64,000 bases of DNA from Aquimixticola soesokkakensis (GTDB lineage Bacteria; Pseudomonadota; Alphaproteobacteria; Rhodobacterales; Rhodobacteraceae): contig NZ_FWFS01000005.1 of assembly GCF_900172375.1 (NCBI RefSeq), forward strand, positions 186,001-250,000. The letters run 5' to 3'. The notes below the pieces were generated by a model. The model ran no database searches, was not told the origin of the DNA, and saw only the letters and a list, made by a program, of their open reading frames with translations. Shown piece after piece: positions 9,578 through 18,300 of the stretch (its first letter is position 1; each line of letters starts with the position of its first letter). The translations under genes were made by a program, and so were the position numbers.

Positions 9578-9856
9578 ATGTCCAGAGTAATGCTGACCGG
9601 AACCCTGACCTGCGCCCCGACCGAGGTCGAGGATCTGCTGTCCTTGATGGCCAAACACATCCGCCTTTCGCGCAACGAACCGGGGTGTCTGGACTTTGAT
9701 CTGTGGCAGGACGAGCTGACTCCGCATGTGTTTCACCTCAGCGAAGTGTTTCGCTCTGAAGCCGCGCTGCAGGCGCATCAGGACCGCACCCATAGCTCCG
9801 ATTGGGGGCGCGTCACAAAAGACATGCGGCGGGATTTCAAAACCGTTCACCTCTGA
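9578..9856 (+). CDS. Antibiotic-biosynthesis-monooxygenase (ABM) domain protein
   Basis: A 92-residue single ABM-domain protein (dimeric ferredoxin-like fold). The core N-E-P-G-C-L-D-F-D-L-W and HLSEVFRSEAALQAHQ segments are typical of the quinol-monooxygenase/YgiN-like group. Members oxidise quinols or act on small reactive metabolites; the substrate here cannot be told. The start at 9578 (MSRVMLTG) gives the normal short length. It stands alone after the guaA terminator. Confidence 0.8.
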   Translation: MSRVMLTGTLTCAPTEVEDLLSLMAKHIRLSRNEPGCLDFDLWQDELTPHVFHLSEVFRSEAALQAHQDRTHSSDWGRVTKDMRRDFKTVHL

Positions 9857-10364
9857 CAAGATTCGCCCCGCGCCGCGCGCAAGTGTCGCCGTGAAAGGTC
9901 GCAAATTCTGACCAATCTTGCGCCGGACCGCCCCGAAGCGCCGAAACTCAGACCAAAAAAGCGGCGCATTTTCGGTATCTTGCATCGCGTTCCTCATGTT
10001 TTCGTCAAAAATATCACACTCGGCGCAACCCGCGATTTGCGCCCCTGAATTTTGCGAGATTCCAAGATGACGCGGCGTTAGATTTGCCCAGCGTAGCCCC
10101 TTGGTTCTAGGCTGTTCAGATGAGGAGACGCTGGCGACCCGCCAGCACATCGACCGTCACAGACCATTGAATTGCCAACCTTTCCCGGGGTCTCCCCCGA
10201 AGGTTTCGCAACGGCTGCCAACGCGATTTTAACCAGTTGGCCGCAATGTCTGTCGGTAGATCGTTTTGGGCGCAGGCTTGGCTCTGCCCCAAGGCACATG
10301 GGTATGCAGGGGTGAGAGCCTGCGCGAAGACAGTGGTGCAAGCCACGCGAAAAAGGGATGGAAC
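9857..10364. other. 508-bp intergenic region upstream of the FadL-like gene
   Basis: I find no supported gene. A bulged hairpin at 10177-10205 (AACCTT...AAGGTT outside a GGGG/CCCC core) lies about 160 bp before the next start, so the following gene may have a structured leader. No clear promoter hexamers are seen. Confidence 0.5.
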
Positions 10365-11495
10365 ATGACACATATTTATACCAAGGGCCTGCGGTCTGCG
10401 GCGCTGTGCGCGACGGCGCTTGTGACCTTGACCGCGGGCGCGCAGGCGGGCGGCATCGACCGCTCCGGCCAGTCGAATGCAATCCTGTTCGAGGACGGCA
10501 ATCTGGTCGAATTCAGCATCGGCTCGGTGAGCCCCGATGTGAGCGGCACCTATCCCGCGAATGGCGCAAATTCCGGTCAGGTCGGCGAATCCTACCTGCA
10601 GCTCGGATTCGGTGTGAAACAGGATCTGACGGACAAACTGTCGATTGCGCTCTATTACGATCAACCCTACGGCGCCGATGTCAGCTATGAGGATGCCGAT
10701 CTGGGCTATCCGATCATGGGCACCACCGCCGAATTGAACAGCGAAGCCGCGAATCTGATGCTGCGCTACAAGTTCACCGACCGCATCGCGATGCACGGCG
10801 GCTTGCGCTATGAATCCATCGAAGGCACCGTCGGCATCAACAGCTTTGTGCCCGGTGTGGGCTATGTGGACGCCTATACGCTCGACACCAACCGCGACTA
10901 CGGCACGGGCTATTCGATCGGGGCCTCTTACGAGATTCCCGAAATCGCCCTGCGCGCCAGCATCACCTATAATTCCAAGATCGAGCACACGCTCGAAGCG
11001 GAAGAAACCGCCTATGTCGCGCTGTTTGGCGCCAATGTGCCGCTTGGTTCGTCGGAGTTCACCTCCCATTCGCCGCAATCGGTCAACATCGATTTCCAGA
11101 CCGGCATCATGGCTGACACATTGTTGATGGCCTCGGCGCGGTGGGTGAACTGGAGCGATTTCGAAATCTCTCCGGCAAACTACGACGAACTGGTCTCTTA
11201 TGACGAGGACACATGGTCCTACACGCTGGGCGTCGGTCGCAAGTTCTCCGACAGCTTTGCAGGGTCGTTTTCCATCGGCTACGAGAAATCGGGCAATGGC
11301 ACCGTATCCAACCTTGGGCCGACCGATGGCTACTGGTCGGCACAGATCGGCGGCCAATACACGATGGACAAGGTCAAGATCTCCGGCGGCCTGCGCTACG
11401 TCATGATTGGCGATGCGACCACCAATGATTTCAACGCCGAGTTCGAGGACAACCATGCCATCGCTCTGGGCCTGAAAGTCGCCTACGCGTTCTGA
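10365..11495 (+). CDS. FadL/OmpP1-type outer membrane beta-barrel transporter
   Basis: A 376-residue protein with a signal peptide (about residues 1-26, ending AGAQA|GG) and an alternating aromatic/polar beta-strand pattern ending in the outer-membrane signature YAF at the C-terminus. It resembles the FadL/TodX/OmpP1 family, which imports long-chain fatty acids or hydrophobic aromatics; internal lengths are slightly short of E. coli FadL. The start at 10365 is behind AAAAAGGGATGG. It stands alone with a terminator directly downstream. The substrate is unknown. Confidence 0.8.
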   Translation: MTHIYTKGLRSAALCATALVTLTAGAQAGGIDRSGQSNAILFEDGNLVEFSIGSVSPDVSGTYPANGANSGQVGESYLQLGFGVKQDLTDKLSIALYYDQPYGADVSYEDADLGYPIMGTTAELNSEAANLMLRYKFTDRIAMHGGLRYESIEGTVGINSFVPGVGYVDAYTLDTNRDYGTGYSIGASYEIPEIALRASITYNSKIEHTLEAEETAYVALFGANVPLGSSEFTSHSPQSVNIDFQTGIMADTLLMASARWVNWSDFEISPANYDELVSYDEDTWSYTLGVGRKFSDSFAGSFSIGYEKSGNGTVSNLGPTDGYWSAQIGGQYTMDKVKISGGLRYVMIGDATTNDFNAEFEDNHAIALGLKVAYAF

Positions 11496-11518
11496 TCGCG
11501 CGACACAGAACCACCTCA

Positions 11519-11547
11519 AACGGCCCTGCATTTTGCGGGGCCGTTTT
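11519..11547 (+). terminator. Terminator of the FadL-like gene
   Basis: A 12-bp stem (11519-11530 with 11534-11545, one G-T wobble) in AACGGCCC.../...GGGCCGTT, with TTTT at the end. Confidence 0.85.
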
Positions 11548-11647
11548 GTGTCAGCCCTGATGCATCCCCACGATTGCAAAGCCCGCCCATTGCCGCGCCG
11601 CGTGCAGCTGCCTATGCAAGACCGCTGACCTTATCAAGAGCCCTCCC

Positions 11648-12643
11648 ATGCAAGCGCCGACCCCCATGCCCCCCGCAAAACGTTCCCCCCGCCCTGCCGT
11701 CGCCCAAAAGGCCATCCCCCCTGCGGCCTGGCTGGGGTTAGGGCTTTTGGCGCTGATGTGGGGCGGCTCTTTTCCGGCGACCTCGGTGCTGGCTGCAAAG
11801 CTTCCGGCCCTGACCATCGCGGCCTTTCGCATCACCTTTGGCGCTTGTTTTCTGTGGATCTGGACGCTCTCGCGCGGCAAGCCCCTGCCGCGCGACTGGC
11901 GGCTTTGGGCGCTGTTCATCGGCATTGGCGCCGTGAACAACGTCACGCCGTTTTTCCTGATCTCATGGGGCCAGCAACATATTCCCGCCGGGCTTGCGGC
12001 CATTCTCAACGCCTCGACCGCCGTTTTCGGCGTCATCGTCGCCGCCATCGCCTTTCGCGACGAGCGCCTGACACCGCGCAAAGTTACGGGCGTTTTGCTG
12101 GGGCTGGCAGGCGTGGCCACGGTGATCGGCCTCAAGGCGCTGACCCATTTCGACCTCACCTCGCTCGCGCAGCTGTCCCTGATCGGCGCGGCTCTGGCCT
12201 ATGCGGTGGGCGGGGCGCTGTCGCGTCGGTTTTTGACCGACATTGCCCCCGAGGTCGCGGCGGCGGGGATGTTGAGCGGCGCGGCCTGCGTTGCCTTGCC
12301 CCTTGCCCTGCTGCGCGAGGGCATTCCCGACATCTCTCTGACGCTGCCGGTCGTTCTGGCGGGAAGCTACCTGTCGATCATCGCGACGGGGGTGGCCTAT
12401 CTGGGATATTACCGCGTGTTGAAACTGGCCGGTTCGGGCAACACCACGCTGGTCACCTTGCTTGTCGCGCCCGTGTCGATCCTGCTTGGGACGGTGTTTT
12501 TTGGCGATGTGCTGCCGCTCGATGCCTATGCCGGTCTGGCGCTGATCGCGGCGGGGTTGATCGTGATCGACGGACGCCTGGTGCGCGCCCTCACATCCGC
12601 CCGCAAATCGCCCGCCCAACCGTCAGCTCAACCGCCAGCCTGA
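11648..12643 (+). CDS. EamA/DMT-family metabolite exporter
   Basis: A 331-residue integral membrane protein with about ten hydrophobic spans in two EamA repeats (for example LALMWGGSFPATSVLAAKL and GVAYLGYYRVLK). DMT transporters export amino acids, nucleobases or other small metabolites; the substrate is unknown. It has an unusual Pro/Ala-rich N-terminal extension. Its last codons and stop (12641-12643) fall inside a 12-bp tandem repeat, so the C-terminal tail (PAQPSAQPPA) is built from repeat sequence. Confidence 0.85.
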   Translation: MQAPTPMPPAKRSPRPAVAQKAIPPAAWLGLGLLALMWGGSFPATSVLAAKLPALTIAAFRITFGACFLWIWTLSRGKPLPRDWRLWALFIGIGAVNNVTPFFLISWGQQHIPAGLAAILNASTAVFGVIVAAIAFRDERLTPRKVTGVLLGLAGVATVIGLKALTHFDLTSLAQLSLIGAALAYAVGGALSRRFLTDIAPEVAAAGMLSGAACVALPLALLREGIPDISLTLPVVLAGSYLSIIATGVAYLGYYRVLKLAGSGNTTLVTLLVAPVSILLGTVFFGDVLPLDAYAGLALIAAGLIVIDGRLVRALTSARKSPAQPSAQPPA

Positions 12644-12698
12644 CTGCCAGCCTGACCGCCAGCCCAACCGTCAGCCTGACCGCCAGCCTGACTGCGCC
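12615..12698. repeat. 12-bp tandem repeat, seven imperfect units
   Basis: Seven consecutive 12-bp units of the pattern CC(T/C)(G/A)ACCG(C/T)CAG run from 12615 to 12698. The first two and part of the third are coding for the DMT transporter; the stop TGA is formed by the third unit. The remainder is non-coding and abuts a hairpin. Confidence 0.85.
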
Positions 12699-12706
12699 CC
12701 ATAAAA

Positions 12707-12733
12707 AAAGCCCCGCATGACCTGCGGGGCTTT
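12707..12733. terminator. Bidirectional terminator between the DMT gene and pgi
   Basis: A perfect 11-bp stem AAAGCCCCGCA (12707-12717) with TGCGGGGCTTT (12723-12733) and a 5-nt loop, with A- and T-runs at the two sides; it serves convergent genes. Confidence 0.9.
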
Positions 12734-12750
12734 GACTGTCGTGGCGGGTC

Positions 12751-14358
12751 TCAGACCTTGAGAAAATCGACCAACATGCGCGTCGAGCCGTCTTTATCCG
12801 CGCCGTCCTTGTCCCCCGCAAGCACGGGTTGCAGCGCCAGCGCCAGTTCCTTGCCCAATTCAACGCCCCATTGATCGTAGGAATTGATGCCCAGAACCAC
12901 GCCTTCAACAAAGACGCGATGCTCGTAGAGGGCGATGATCTGGCCCAGCACAAAGGGCGTGAGCTTTTCATAGGCCAATGTCGTCGAGGGCCGGTTGCCC
13001 GGAAAGACGCGATGACGGGCCTGACGGTCCAACTCGGCACCTTCAAAGCCTTTTTTGCGCATGATCTCGGTGGCTTCTTCTAGCGAACGCCCGCGCATCA
13101 GCGCTTCGGATTGCGCCAGACAGTTGGACACCAGCAATTCATGCTGATGGGCCAGATTGGGTTCATGCCCCGACCGGCCGACCATGAATTCGCACGGAAT
13201 CACCCGCGTGCCCTGATGGATCAGCTGGTAAAAGGCATGCTGGCCGTTGGTGCCGGGCTCGCCCCAAACCACCGGACCGGAATTAAAGGGCAAGCTGGTG
13301 CCATCCATCGCCACCGACTTGCCGTTGCTTTCCATTTCAAGCTGCTGAAAATAGGCCGGAAGGCGCGCAAGGCGCTGTTCATACGGCAAAACGGCGCGTG
13401 TCGCATGGCCTTGCACCTGATTGTGCCACAGGCCGACCAGGGCCAGCATCGCCGGCAGGTTCTGCGCCCAGGGCGCGGTTTTGAAATGCGTGTCCATCGC
13501 CTGGGCGCCGCGCAGGAATTCGGCAAAGCGCTGCGGACCAACGGCCAGCATGATCGACAGGCCGATCGGCCCCCAGAGCGAATAGCGCCCGCCCACCCAG
13601 TCCTCGAAGCCGAACACCAGATCGGGATCAATGCCGAAATCGGCGGTTTTGTCCTTGGCGGTGGAGAGCGCGCAGAAATGCTTCGACACGCCCTCTTGTC
13701 CGACTTTGGGCAACATCCACGCGCGCGCGGTTTGCGCATTGGTCATCGTTTCGATGGTGGTGAAGGTTTTTGATGCGACAATCACCAGCGTTGTCAGCGG
13801 GTTAAGACCCGAAAGAACATCCGCAATATGCGCGCCATCGACGTTGGACACATAGTGGCAGCGCGGGCCATCGGCATAGGGTTGCAGCGCGACATAGGCC
13901 ATCAAAGGCCCAAGGTCAGAGCCGCCGATCCCGATATTCACCACATCCGTGAAGGGTTCGCCGCCAACGCCCGAGATATCGCCACGCCGGACACGATCGG
14001 CAAAATCATCCATCCTTGCCAGCGTTTGCTTGATGCCGGGCATGACATCCTTGCCATCCACAAGGACCGGATCGCCGTCAAGATTGCGCAGCGCGGTGTG
14101 CAGCACGGCGCGCCCTTCGGTGACGTTGATTTTTTCGCCCGAGAACATCGCATCGCGCTTGGCCGCGACGCCGCTGGTGTCGAGCAATGCGATCAGCGCC
14201 TCACGCTCGGGCGCGCCGATGGTGGTTTTGGAATAGTCAAACAGCAGGTCCTCGGCGCGGATCGAAAACCCTTGCGCGCGGTCGGGATCGGCGTTGAAGA
14301 GATCGACGATGGTACGGCCCTGTGCCGCCGCGTCGAGAGATTTCAGGGCGTCAAACAT
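12751..14358 (-). CDS. pgi: Glucose-6-phosphate isomerase
   Basis: A 535-residue enzyme interconverting glucose-6-phosphate and fructose-6-phosphate. Family motifs include GIGGSDLGP and the second signature around KSLGMSK-type [10 protein letters not shown]. The size is typical of bacterial PGI. It is the last gene of a zwf-pgl-pgi unit (24 bp after pgl) and ends at a strong shared terminator. This arrangement places hexose phosphate entry next to the first Entner-Doudoroff/oxidative pentose phosphate steps, so PGI may work here to cycle fructose-6-P back to glucose-6-P. Confidence 0.96.
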   Translation of the reverse strand: MFDALKSLDAAAQGRTIVDLFNADPDRAQGFSIRAEDLLFDYSKTTIGAPEREALIALLDTSGVAAKRDAMFSGEKINVTEGRAVLHTALRNLDGDPVLVDGKDVMPGIKQTLARMDDFADRVRRGDISGVGGEPFTDVVNIGIGGSDLGPLMAYVALQPYADGPRCHYVSNVDGAHIADVLSGLNPLTTLVIVASKTFTTIETMTNAQTARAWMLPKVGQEGVSKHFCALSTAKDKTADFGIDPDLVFGFEDWVGGRYSLWGPIGLSIMLAVGPQRFAEFLRGAQAMDTHFKTAPWAQNLPAMLALVGLWHNQVQGHATRAVLPYEQRLARLPAYFQQLEMESNGKSVAMDGTSLPFNSGPVVWGEPGTNGQHAFYQLIHQGTRVIPCEFMVGRSGHEPNLAHQHELLVSNCLAQSEALMRGRSLEEATEIMRKKGFEGAELDRQARHRVFPGNRPSTTLAYEKLTPFVLGQIIALYEHRVFVEGVVLGINSYDQWGVELGKELALALQPVLAGDKDGADKDGSTRMLVDFLKV

Positions 14359-14382
14359 GGTTGGCTCCGCTCGTTTCTGGCT

Positions 14383-15054
14383 TCAGGCGGCCCAATGGAC
14401 CGTTGCATGGGGAAGGATGGCCGCAACGGGGGCTTCCATCGGATCAAGCCCGCGCGCGCGCTCAAGCGCGGCGCGTTTTTCCGCCCCCGTGATGAGAATA
14501 TGAATGTTGATCGCGGATTTGAGTGCCCGCGCGCTCAAGGTGATCCGCGGCTCGGGCGCACCGGGCGCGCGCATCGGCAACAGCGTCGGCGCATCCTCCG
14601 CCAAGGCCTCGCTCAGCAGATCCGCACCGGGGAAAATCGACGCAGTGTGCATATCCGCGCCCATGCCCAGCAACAGCACATCCAGCGGCAGGATCGCATC
14701 AACGGCCTGCGCCAGATCGGCCAGTTTTTCTTCGGGGCGCGGCGCATCGCCATAAAGCGGAATCATCACCGCCGCCGCCGCTTTGTCCACAAACAACCGA
14801 CGCTTCAGCAGCGCGGTGTTGGAGCGCTCGGAGGTTTCGGGCACCCAGCGCTCGTCGTTGAGCAACACATCCATGCGCGCCCAGTCCAGCGACACCGCCG
14901 AGAGGCTGTCAAACACCGGCCCCGGCGTGGTGCCTCCGGGCACGGACAGGCTGGCACGGTCTTTGGACGCGAGCGCCATGCGCAACTCGCCCGCGATTTT
15001 ATCGGCCAGCCCCAGCATCAGGGCATCGCGGTCGGAATATTCGACGAATTTCAT
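14383..15054 (-). CDS. pgl: 6-phosphogluconolactonase (DevB type)
   Basis: A 223-residue protein of the DevB/SOL family, which hydrolyses 6-phosphogluconolactone to 6-phosphogluconate. Typical motifs are VPGGTTPGPV near residue 40, LNDERWVP and GMGADMHTASIFPG. It overlaps the zwf stop by 4 bp (ATGA), so it is translationally coupled to the enzyme that makes its substrate. Confidence 0.93.
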   Translation of the reverse strand: MKFVEYSDRDALMLGLADKIAGELRMALASKDRASLSVPGGTTPGPVFDSLSAVSLDWARMDVLLNDERWVPETSERSNTALLKRRLFVDKAAAAVMIPLYGDAPRPEEKLADLAQAVDAILPLDVLLLGMGADMHTASIFPGADLLSEALAEDAPTLLPMRAPGAPEPRITLSARALKSAINIHILITGAEKRAALERARGLDPMEAPVAAILPHATVHWAA

Positions 15055-16505
15055 TCCTTGATCTCCCGCCAGCGACGCCCGTCACGGTGCATCATCATCA
15101 AAGCGTCCTCAGGCCCGCTCGACCCCACATCATAGGGTTTGGGCACATCGTTGCGCAATTCCCAGCCCTGAATGATCGGGTCGGTCCAGGCCCAGGCTGC
15201 TTCCACTTCGTCACCGCGCATGAACAGCGTCTGGTTGCCGCGGATCACATCCATGATGAGGCGCTCGTAGGCGTCCGGGATATCCTCCGCCTCCTCGCCC
15301 AGAGCTTCGGCAAAGGTCATATCCAGCGGCACGTCGATCAACCGCATGCCCCCCGGACCCGGTTCCTTGATCGTCACCTGCATGGTGATGCCCTCGTTGG
15401 GCTGCACGCGGATCGACAGGATGTTGCGATGGCGCCCTGCATCGGGGCCGAAAATCGAATGCGGCGCATCCTTGAAAACAACCGCGATTTCCGAGGTGCG
15501 CGCCTTCAGCTTTTTGCCGGTGCGCAGGTAAAAGGGCGTGCCCGCCCACCGCCAGTTGGAAATCATCGCCCGCAGGGCAACATAGCTTTCGGTGCGCGAC
15601 CGCGGATCGCCCGCATCGGTGCGGTAATCGGCCTCGGACTCGGTCGCTGCATATTGCCCGCGCACGATGTGATGGGGATCGACGGGTTCGAGCGCGCGGA
15701 TCACCTTGAGCTTTTCATCGCGCACTGAATCCGGCTCGAAACGCGCGGGCGGCTCCATCGCGATCAGGCACAAAAGCTGCATCAGGTGGTTTTGCACCAT
15801 GTCGCGCATCGCACCGGATTTGTCGTAATATTCGCCGCGCCCGCCCACGCCCACGGTTTCGGCCACGGTGATCTGGATGTGATCGACGTATTGCGAATTC
15901 CACAGCGGCTCGAACAGGATATTGCCAAAGCGGATCGCCATCAGGTTCTGGACGGTTTCCTTACCCAGATAATGGTCGATGCGGTAAATCTGGGTTTCCT
16001 CGAAATGCTTGGCGAGGTCCTTGTTGAGCGCCTTGGCGGACTCCAGATCGCGCCCGAAGGGCTTTTCAACCACGATGCGGCTTTGGGCATCCGCGATTTC
16101 GTTGAGGTGCAGGCGCTCGGCAATATCGCCAAACAGCGAGGGCGCCACGGAAAAGTAAAAGGCTTTGACAACGCCATCGCGCATCAGCCCTTTGAGTTCG
16201 GGCCAGCCCTTGTCACCGCGCGCATCAATCGACACGAAATCGAGCTGCTTGAGAAAGGCTTCGATCTTGTCGTCGTCGCAGTCGTTTTTCTTGGAAAATT
16301 CCTTGATCGCATCGCGCACCATCGAGCGGAATTCGTCCGCATCATGATCGCCACGCGCCGCGCCGATGATGCGGGCCTGATCGGGCATTTGTCCCGAACA
16401 ATAGCGACGATAAAGACCGGGAAGAATCTTGCGACGTGCCAGATCCCCCGTCCCCCCGAAAATCACGAGATCGAAATCATCGACCGGAATGACGCGCGAG
16501 ACCAT
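15051..16505 (-). CDS. zwf: Glucose-6-phosphate 1-dehydrogenase
   Basis: A 484-residue enzyme that oxidises glucose-6-phosphate to the lactone with NADP. The nucleotide-binding GGTGDLARRKI lies at residues about 17-27, and the substrate-binding active site is RIDHYLGKE. Full length. It is the first gene of the zwf-pgl-pgi unit and has a roughly 337-bp upstream region with a TATACT -10 hexamer and a LacI-type palindrome. No edd/eda genes are in the window. Confidence 0.96.
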   Translation of the reverse strand: MVSRVIPVDDFDLVIFGGTGDLARRKILPGLYRRYCSGQMPDQARIIGAARGDHDADEFRSMVRDAIKEFSKKNDCDDDKIEAFLKQLDFVSIDARGDKGWPELKGLMRDGVVKAFYFSVAPSLFGDIAERLHLNEIADAQSRIVVEKPFGRDLESAKALNKDLAKHFEETQIYRIDHYLGKETVQNLMAIRFGNILFEPLWNSQYVDHIQITVAETVGVGGRGEYYDKSGAMRDMVQNHLMQLLCLIAMEPPARFEPDSVRDEKLKVIRALEPVDPHHIVRGQYAATESEADYRTDAGDPRSRTESYVALRAMISNWRWAGTPFYLRTGKKLKARTSEIAVVFKDAPHSIFGPDAGRHRNILSIRVQPNEGITMQVTIKEPGPGGMRLIDVPLDMTFAEALGEEAEDIPDAYERLIMDVIRGNQTLFMRGDEVEAAWAWTDPIIQGWELRNDVPKPYDVGSSGPEDALMMMHRDGRRWREIKE

Positions 16506-16842
16506 GCATTTCTCCTTTTGGGCGAACGGTTTGACCGCTTGCCACTGTCGTTAGTAGAGGCTGTTGCCACCCTGCAAAACACCAAACGCCTTGCAACGCA
16601 ACCGGACAGCCGCCGTGAGGCCCTTTCGCAAGGGCCGTGCCGGATTTTCCATCAGCGCCGCGCCACAGTGCCCAGCGGTTGGAACCGACACGCCCGCTCG
16701 AAGCGCAGCTCACAAATATCAGTATACCTGCCGCCTGCAAACGGCATGTTAGCGCAAACAATATCGTCTTAGCGCCCGCGCAGGCCCCTGTCCAGCAGGT
16801 CCGGCCCCAAGATCGCCGCGATGTCTGCAAAAACAGCGCGCG
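16506..16842. other. zwf upstream region, 337 bp
   Basis: No gene supported. On the minus strand it carries a -10 candidate TATACT (16721-16726) and a LacI-like operator just upstream. A perfect hairpin GGCCCTT-TCGC-AAGGGCC (16619-16636) would lie in a leader of about 200 nt. Confidence 0.55.
16747..16760. promoter_or_regulatory. LacI-type operator upstream of zwf
   Basis: TGTTAGC/GCAAACA is a 14-bp palindrome with one mismatch and a central CG, the usual architecture of LacI-family operators. It lies just upstream of the TATACT hexamer, overlapping where the -35 should be. A PckR-like or other central-carbon LacI regulator is a reasonable guess. Confidence 0.45.
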
Positions 16843-17466
16843 CTATTCTTCGAGTTCGGCGTCCCAATACAGGAAATCAATCCAGCTCGAATGCAAATGG
16901 CCGGGCGGGAATTTACGGCCCTGATTGTGCATTTCCATCGCATCCGGCGCACGCGGCGTGCGGCGCAGGGTCATGCCAACCTGGCGCAGGGATTTCGACC
17001 CTTTGCGCAGATTGCACCGCGAACAGGCCGCAACAACGTTTTCCCAACTGGTGATCCCGCCGCGCGCGCGGGGAATTACGTGATCAAAAGTCAGATCGCC
17101 ACGCCCCGCCGCATCGCGCCCCCCGCAGTACTGGCAACAAAATTCATCCCTCAAAAAAAGATTAAAGCGCGTGAAGGCCACGCGCTTTTGAGGTTTGACA
17201 TAATCTTTGAGGACGACGACCGAGGGGATGCGGATCACTTTGCTCGGACTGCGCACCACATGGTCATATTCGGCAACGATATCGACCCGATCGAGCCAGA
17301 CCGCCTTCACCGCCTCCTGCCATGGCCACAGCGACAGCGGAAAATAGGAAAGCGGTCGGTAATCCGCGTTCAGCACCAAGGCCGGATGATGCTTGAGCGA
17401 TCCCGGTTCGCGGACGAATGTCGTTTTAAAATCACTGCCCATAACGTCTGGGTCCATCAGTTTCAA
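16843..17466 (-). CDS. HNH endonuclease
   Basis: A 207-residue protein with an HNH domain in the C-terminal half: zinc-binding CQYC (C111, C114) and CSRC (C148, C151) flank FDHVIPRARGG with the catalytic histidine H129. The N-terminal half (ALVLNADYRPLSYFPLSLW) is the usual extension in the McrA-like family common in alphaproteobacterial cores. No intron, intein or restriction partner is nearby, so its cellular role is uncertain; it could be a housekeeping nuclease. It is alone on its strand, downstream of a gene-free stretch. Confidence 0.85.
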   Translation of the reverse strand: MKLMDPDVMGSDFKTTFVREPGSLKHHPALVLNADYRPLSYFPLSLWPWQEAVKAVWLDRVDIVAEYDHVVRSPSKVIRIPSVVVLKDYVKPQKRVAFTRFNLFLRDEFCCQYCGGRDAAGRGDLTFDHVIPRARGGITSWENVVAACSRCNLRKGSKSLRQVGMTLRRTPRAPDAMEMHNQGRKFPPGHLHSSWIDFLYWDAELEE

Positions 17467-17823
17467 AGTCTGTTTGCAAGTCTGCCATCAGCGCGTGGGG
17501 TCCAATCCGTCTTACCAGTCGGGGTCGCATTTGGCCCTGACAGGACCTCCTGCCCCGATACAATTGACTATATCTCGCGGCTTGAGCCTGACAAGCCCCT
17601 GCATTTGCCCAAGGCCGTTACCCACTGTGTAGCAGGCCGCGATGACAGCTCTGTGACGGTTTCGAGCGCCCCGATCAAACCCCGCGCCATCGTCCTGCGC
17701 AGTTCGCGCGCAAAGCGGCGCAATATTGGGCGCGCGCAAAACGCAGTTTGCGCCTTGGTCGTGCACCGGCGCGCGGTGCGGATCCTCAAACCGGCCTGCC
17801 AGACAAGAAACTCGGGCACCTTC

Positions 17824-17880
17824 AGCCGGGCACAAAAAAGGCAGCCGGTCACAAAAAAGGCAGCCGGGCACAAAAAAGGG
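17824..17880. repeat. 19-bp direct repeat, three tandem copies
   Basis: Units 17824-17842, 17843-17861 and 17862-17880 share the pattern AGCCGG(G/T)CACAAAAAAGG. Read on the minus strand each unit carries a run of six T, and the array directly follows a terminator hairpin. Confidence 0.85.
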
Positions 17881-17895
17881 CGCCAGAGCGCCCTT
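17876..17895 (-). terminator. Intrinsic terminator of the 54-residue gene
   Basis: On the minus strand: stem AAGGGCGC, loop TCTG, GCGCCCTT, then a run of T; it lies about 50 bp after the stop of the small gene at 17946-18110. Confidence 0.75.
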
Positions 17896-17945
17896 AAATC
17901 ACGTTGCCCCAAGCCATGTCCCGCGCTGAGAGCAGGACATCACGA

Positions 17946-18110
17946 TCACCACGACCGGCGACGCATGTCACGGGACCGCATGTCCTGACGACGCTCGACA
18001 GGGACGCGCAGCGCTACGGGCATCTGTACGGGACGAAGCATGGACGCAAGATAGGCAATACCGCCGACACAAGCCGCTGCGGCGAAAACGGTCATCAAAA
18101 TGCTATCCAT
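17946..18110 (-). CDS. 54-residue membrane microprotein, unannotated type
   Basis: A short frame starting MDSILMTVFAAAACVGGIA, with one hydrophobic N-terminal span (about residues 3-24) and a strongly basic tail (RVPVERRQDMRSRDM then RRRSW). A near-perfect Shine-Dalgarno AGGAGG is correctly spaced before the ATG. An exact CtrA-type site is located 86-100 bp upstream and an intrinsic terminator about 50 bp downstream, so it has all the parts of an independent transcription unit. I recognise no family. The topology (short N-out or N-in helix, cationic cytoplasmic tail) suggests a membrane-associated regulator or a partner of an anionic molecule, but this is inference. Confidence 0.65.
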   Translation of the reverse strand: MDSILMTVFAAAACVGGIAYLASMLRPVQMPVALRVPVERRQDMRSRDMRRRSW

Positions 18111-18195
18111 GATATAACTCCTCCTAGAGTGTGACCTTGAACGTAAACATTAGGTGACGATGGTCAAGCTCTTGCCACAGTCTTGCCAAAATAAC

Positions 18196-18210
18196 TTAAC
18201 GTCACCTTAA
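18196..18210. promoter_or_regulatory. Consensus CtrA site (TTAA-N7-TTAA)
   Basis: TTAA at 18196-18199 and 18207-18210 with exactly seven bases between match the CtrA consensus fully. An 8-bp inverted pair, AGGTGACG (18152-18159) and CGTCACCT (18200-18207), overlaps it. It is positioned upstream of the 54-residue gene. Confidence 0.6.
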
Positions 18211-18300
18211 TTTGCGCTTGATATTCCGGCAGCTGATAAAAAGAGCGGCAAGGGCCCGCCTATACCTGCACAACACGCAGATGTGAGCGCGTGGCGCGCC

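Larger units (their letters stand above)
17467..17945. other. 479-bp region without a supported gene
   Basis: No coding frame here looks real. Its high-coordinate half holds a three-copy 19-bp repeat and the terminator of the small gene at 17946-18110. Confidence 0.5.

Noticed and set aside
7735-9675. Long open frame on the minus strand (about 646 codons) across guaA
   Set aside because: It is antisense to a complete GuaA. The composition (many His/Arg/Gln/Gly) is typical of a reverse-complement shadow in high-GC DNA.
17512-17871. 119-codon minus-strand frame upstream of the HNH gene
   Set aside because: It begins inside a repeat array, has no ribosome binding site and no recognisable features.
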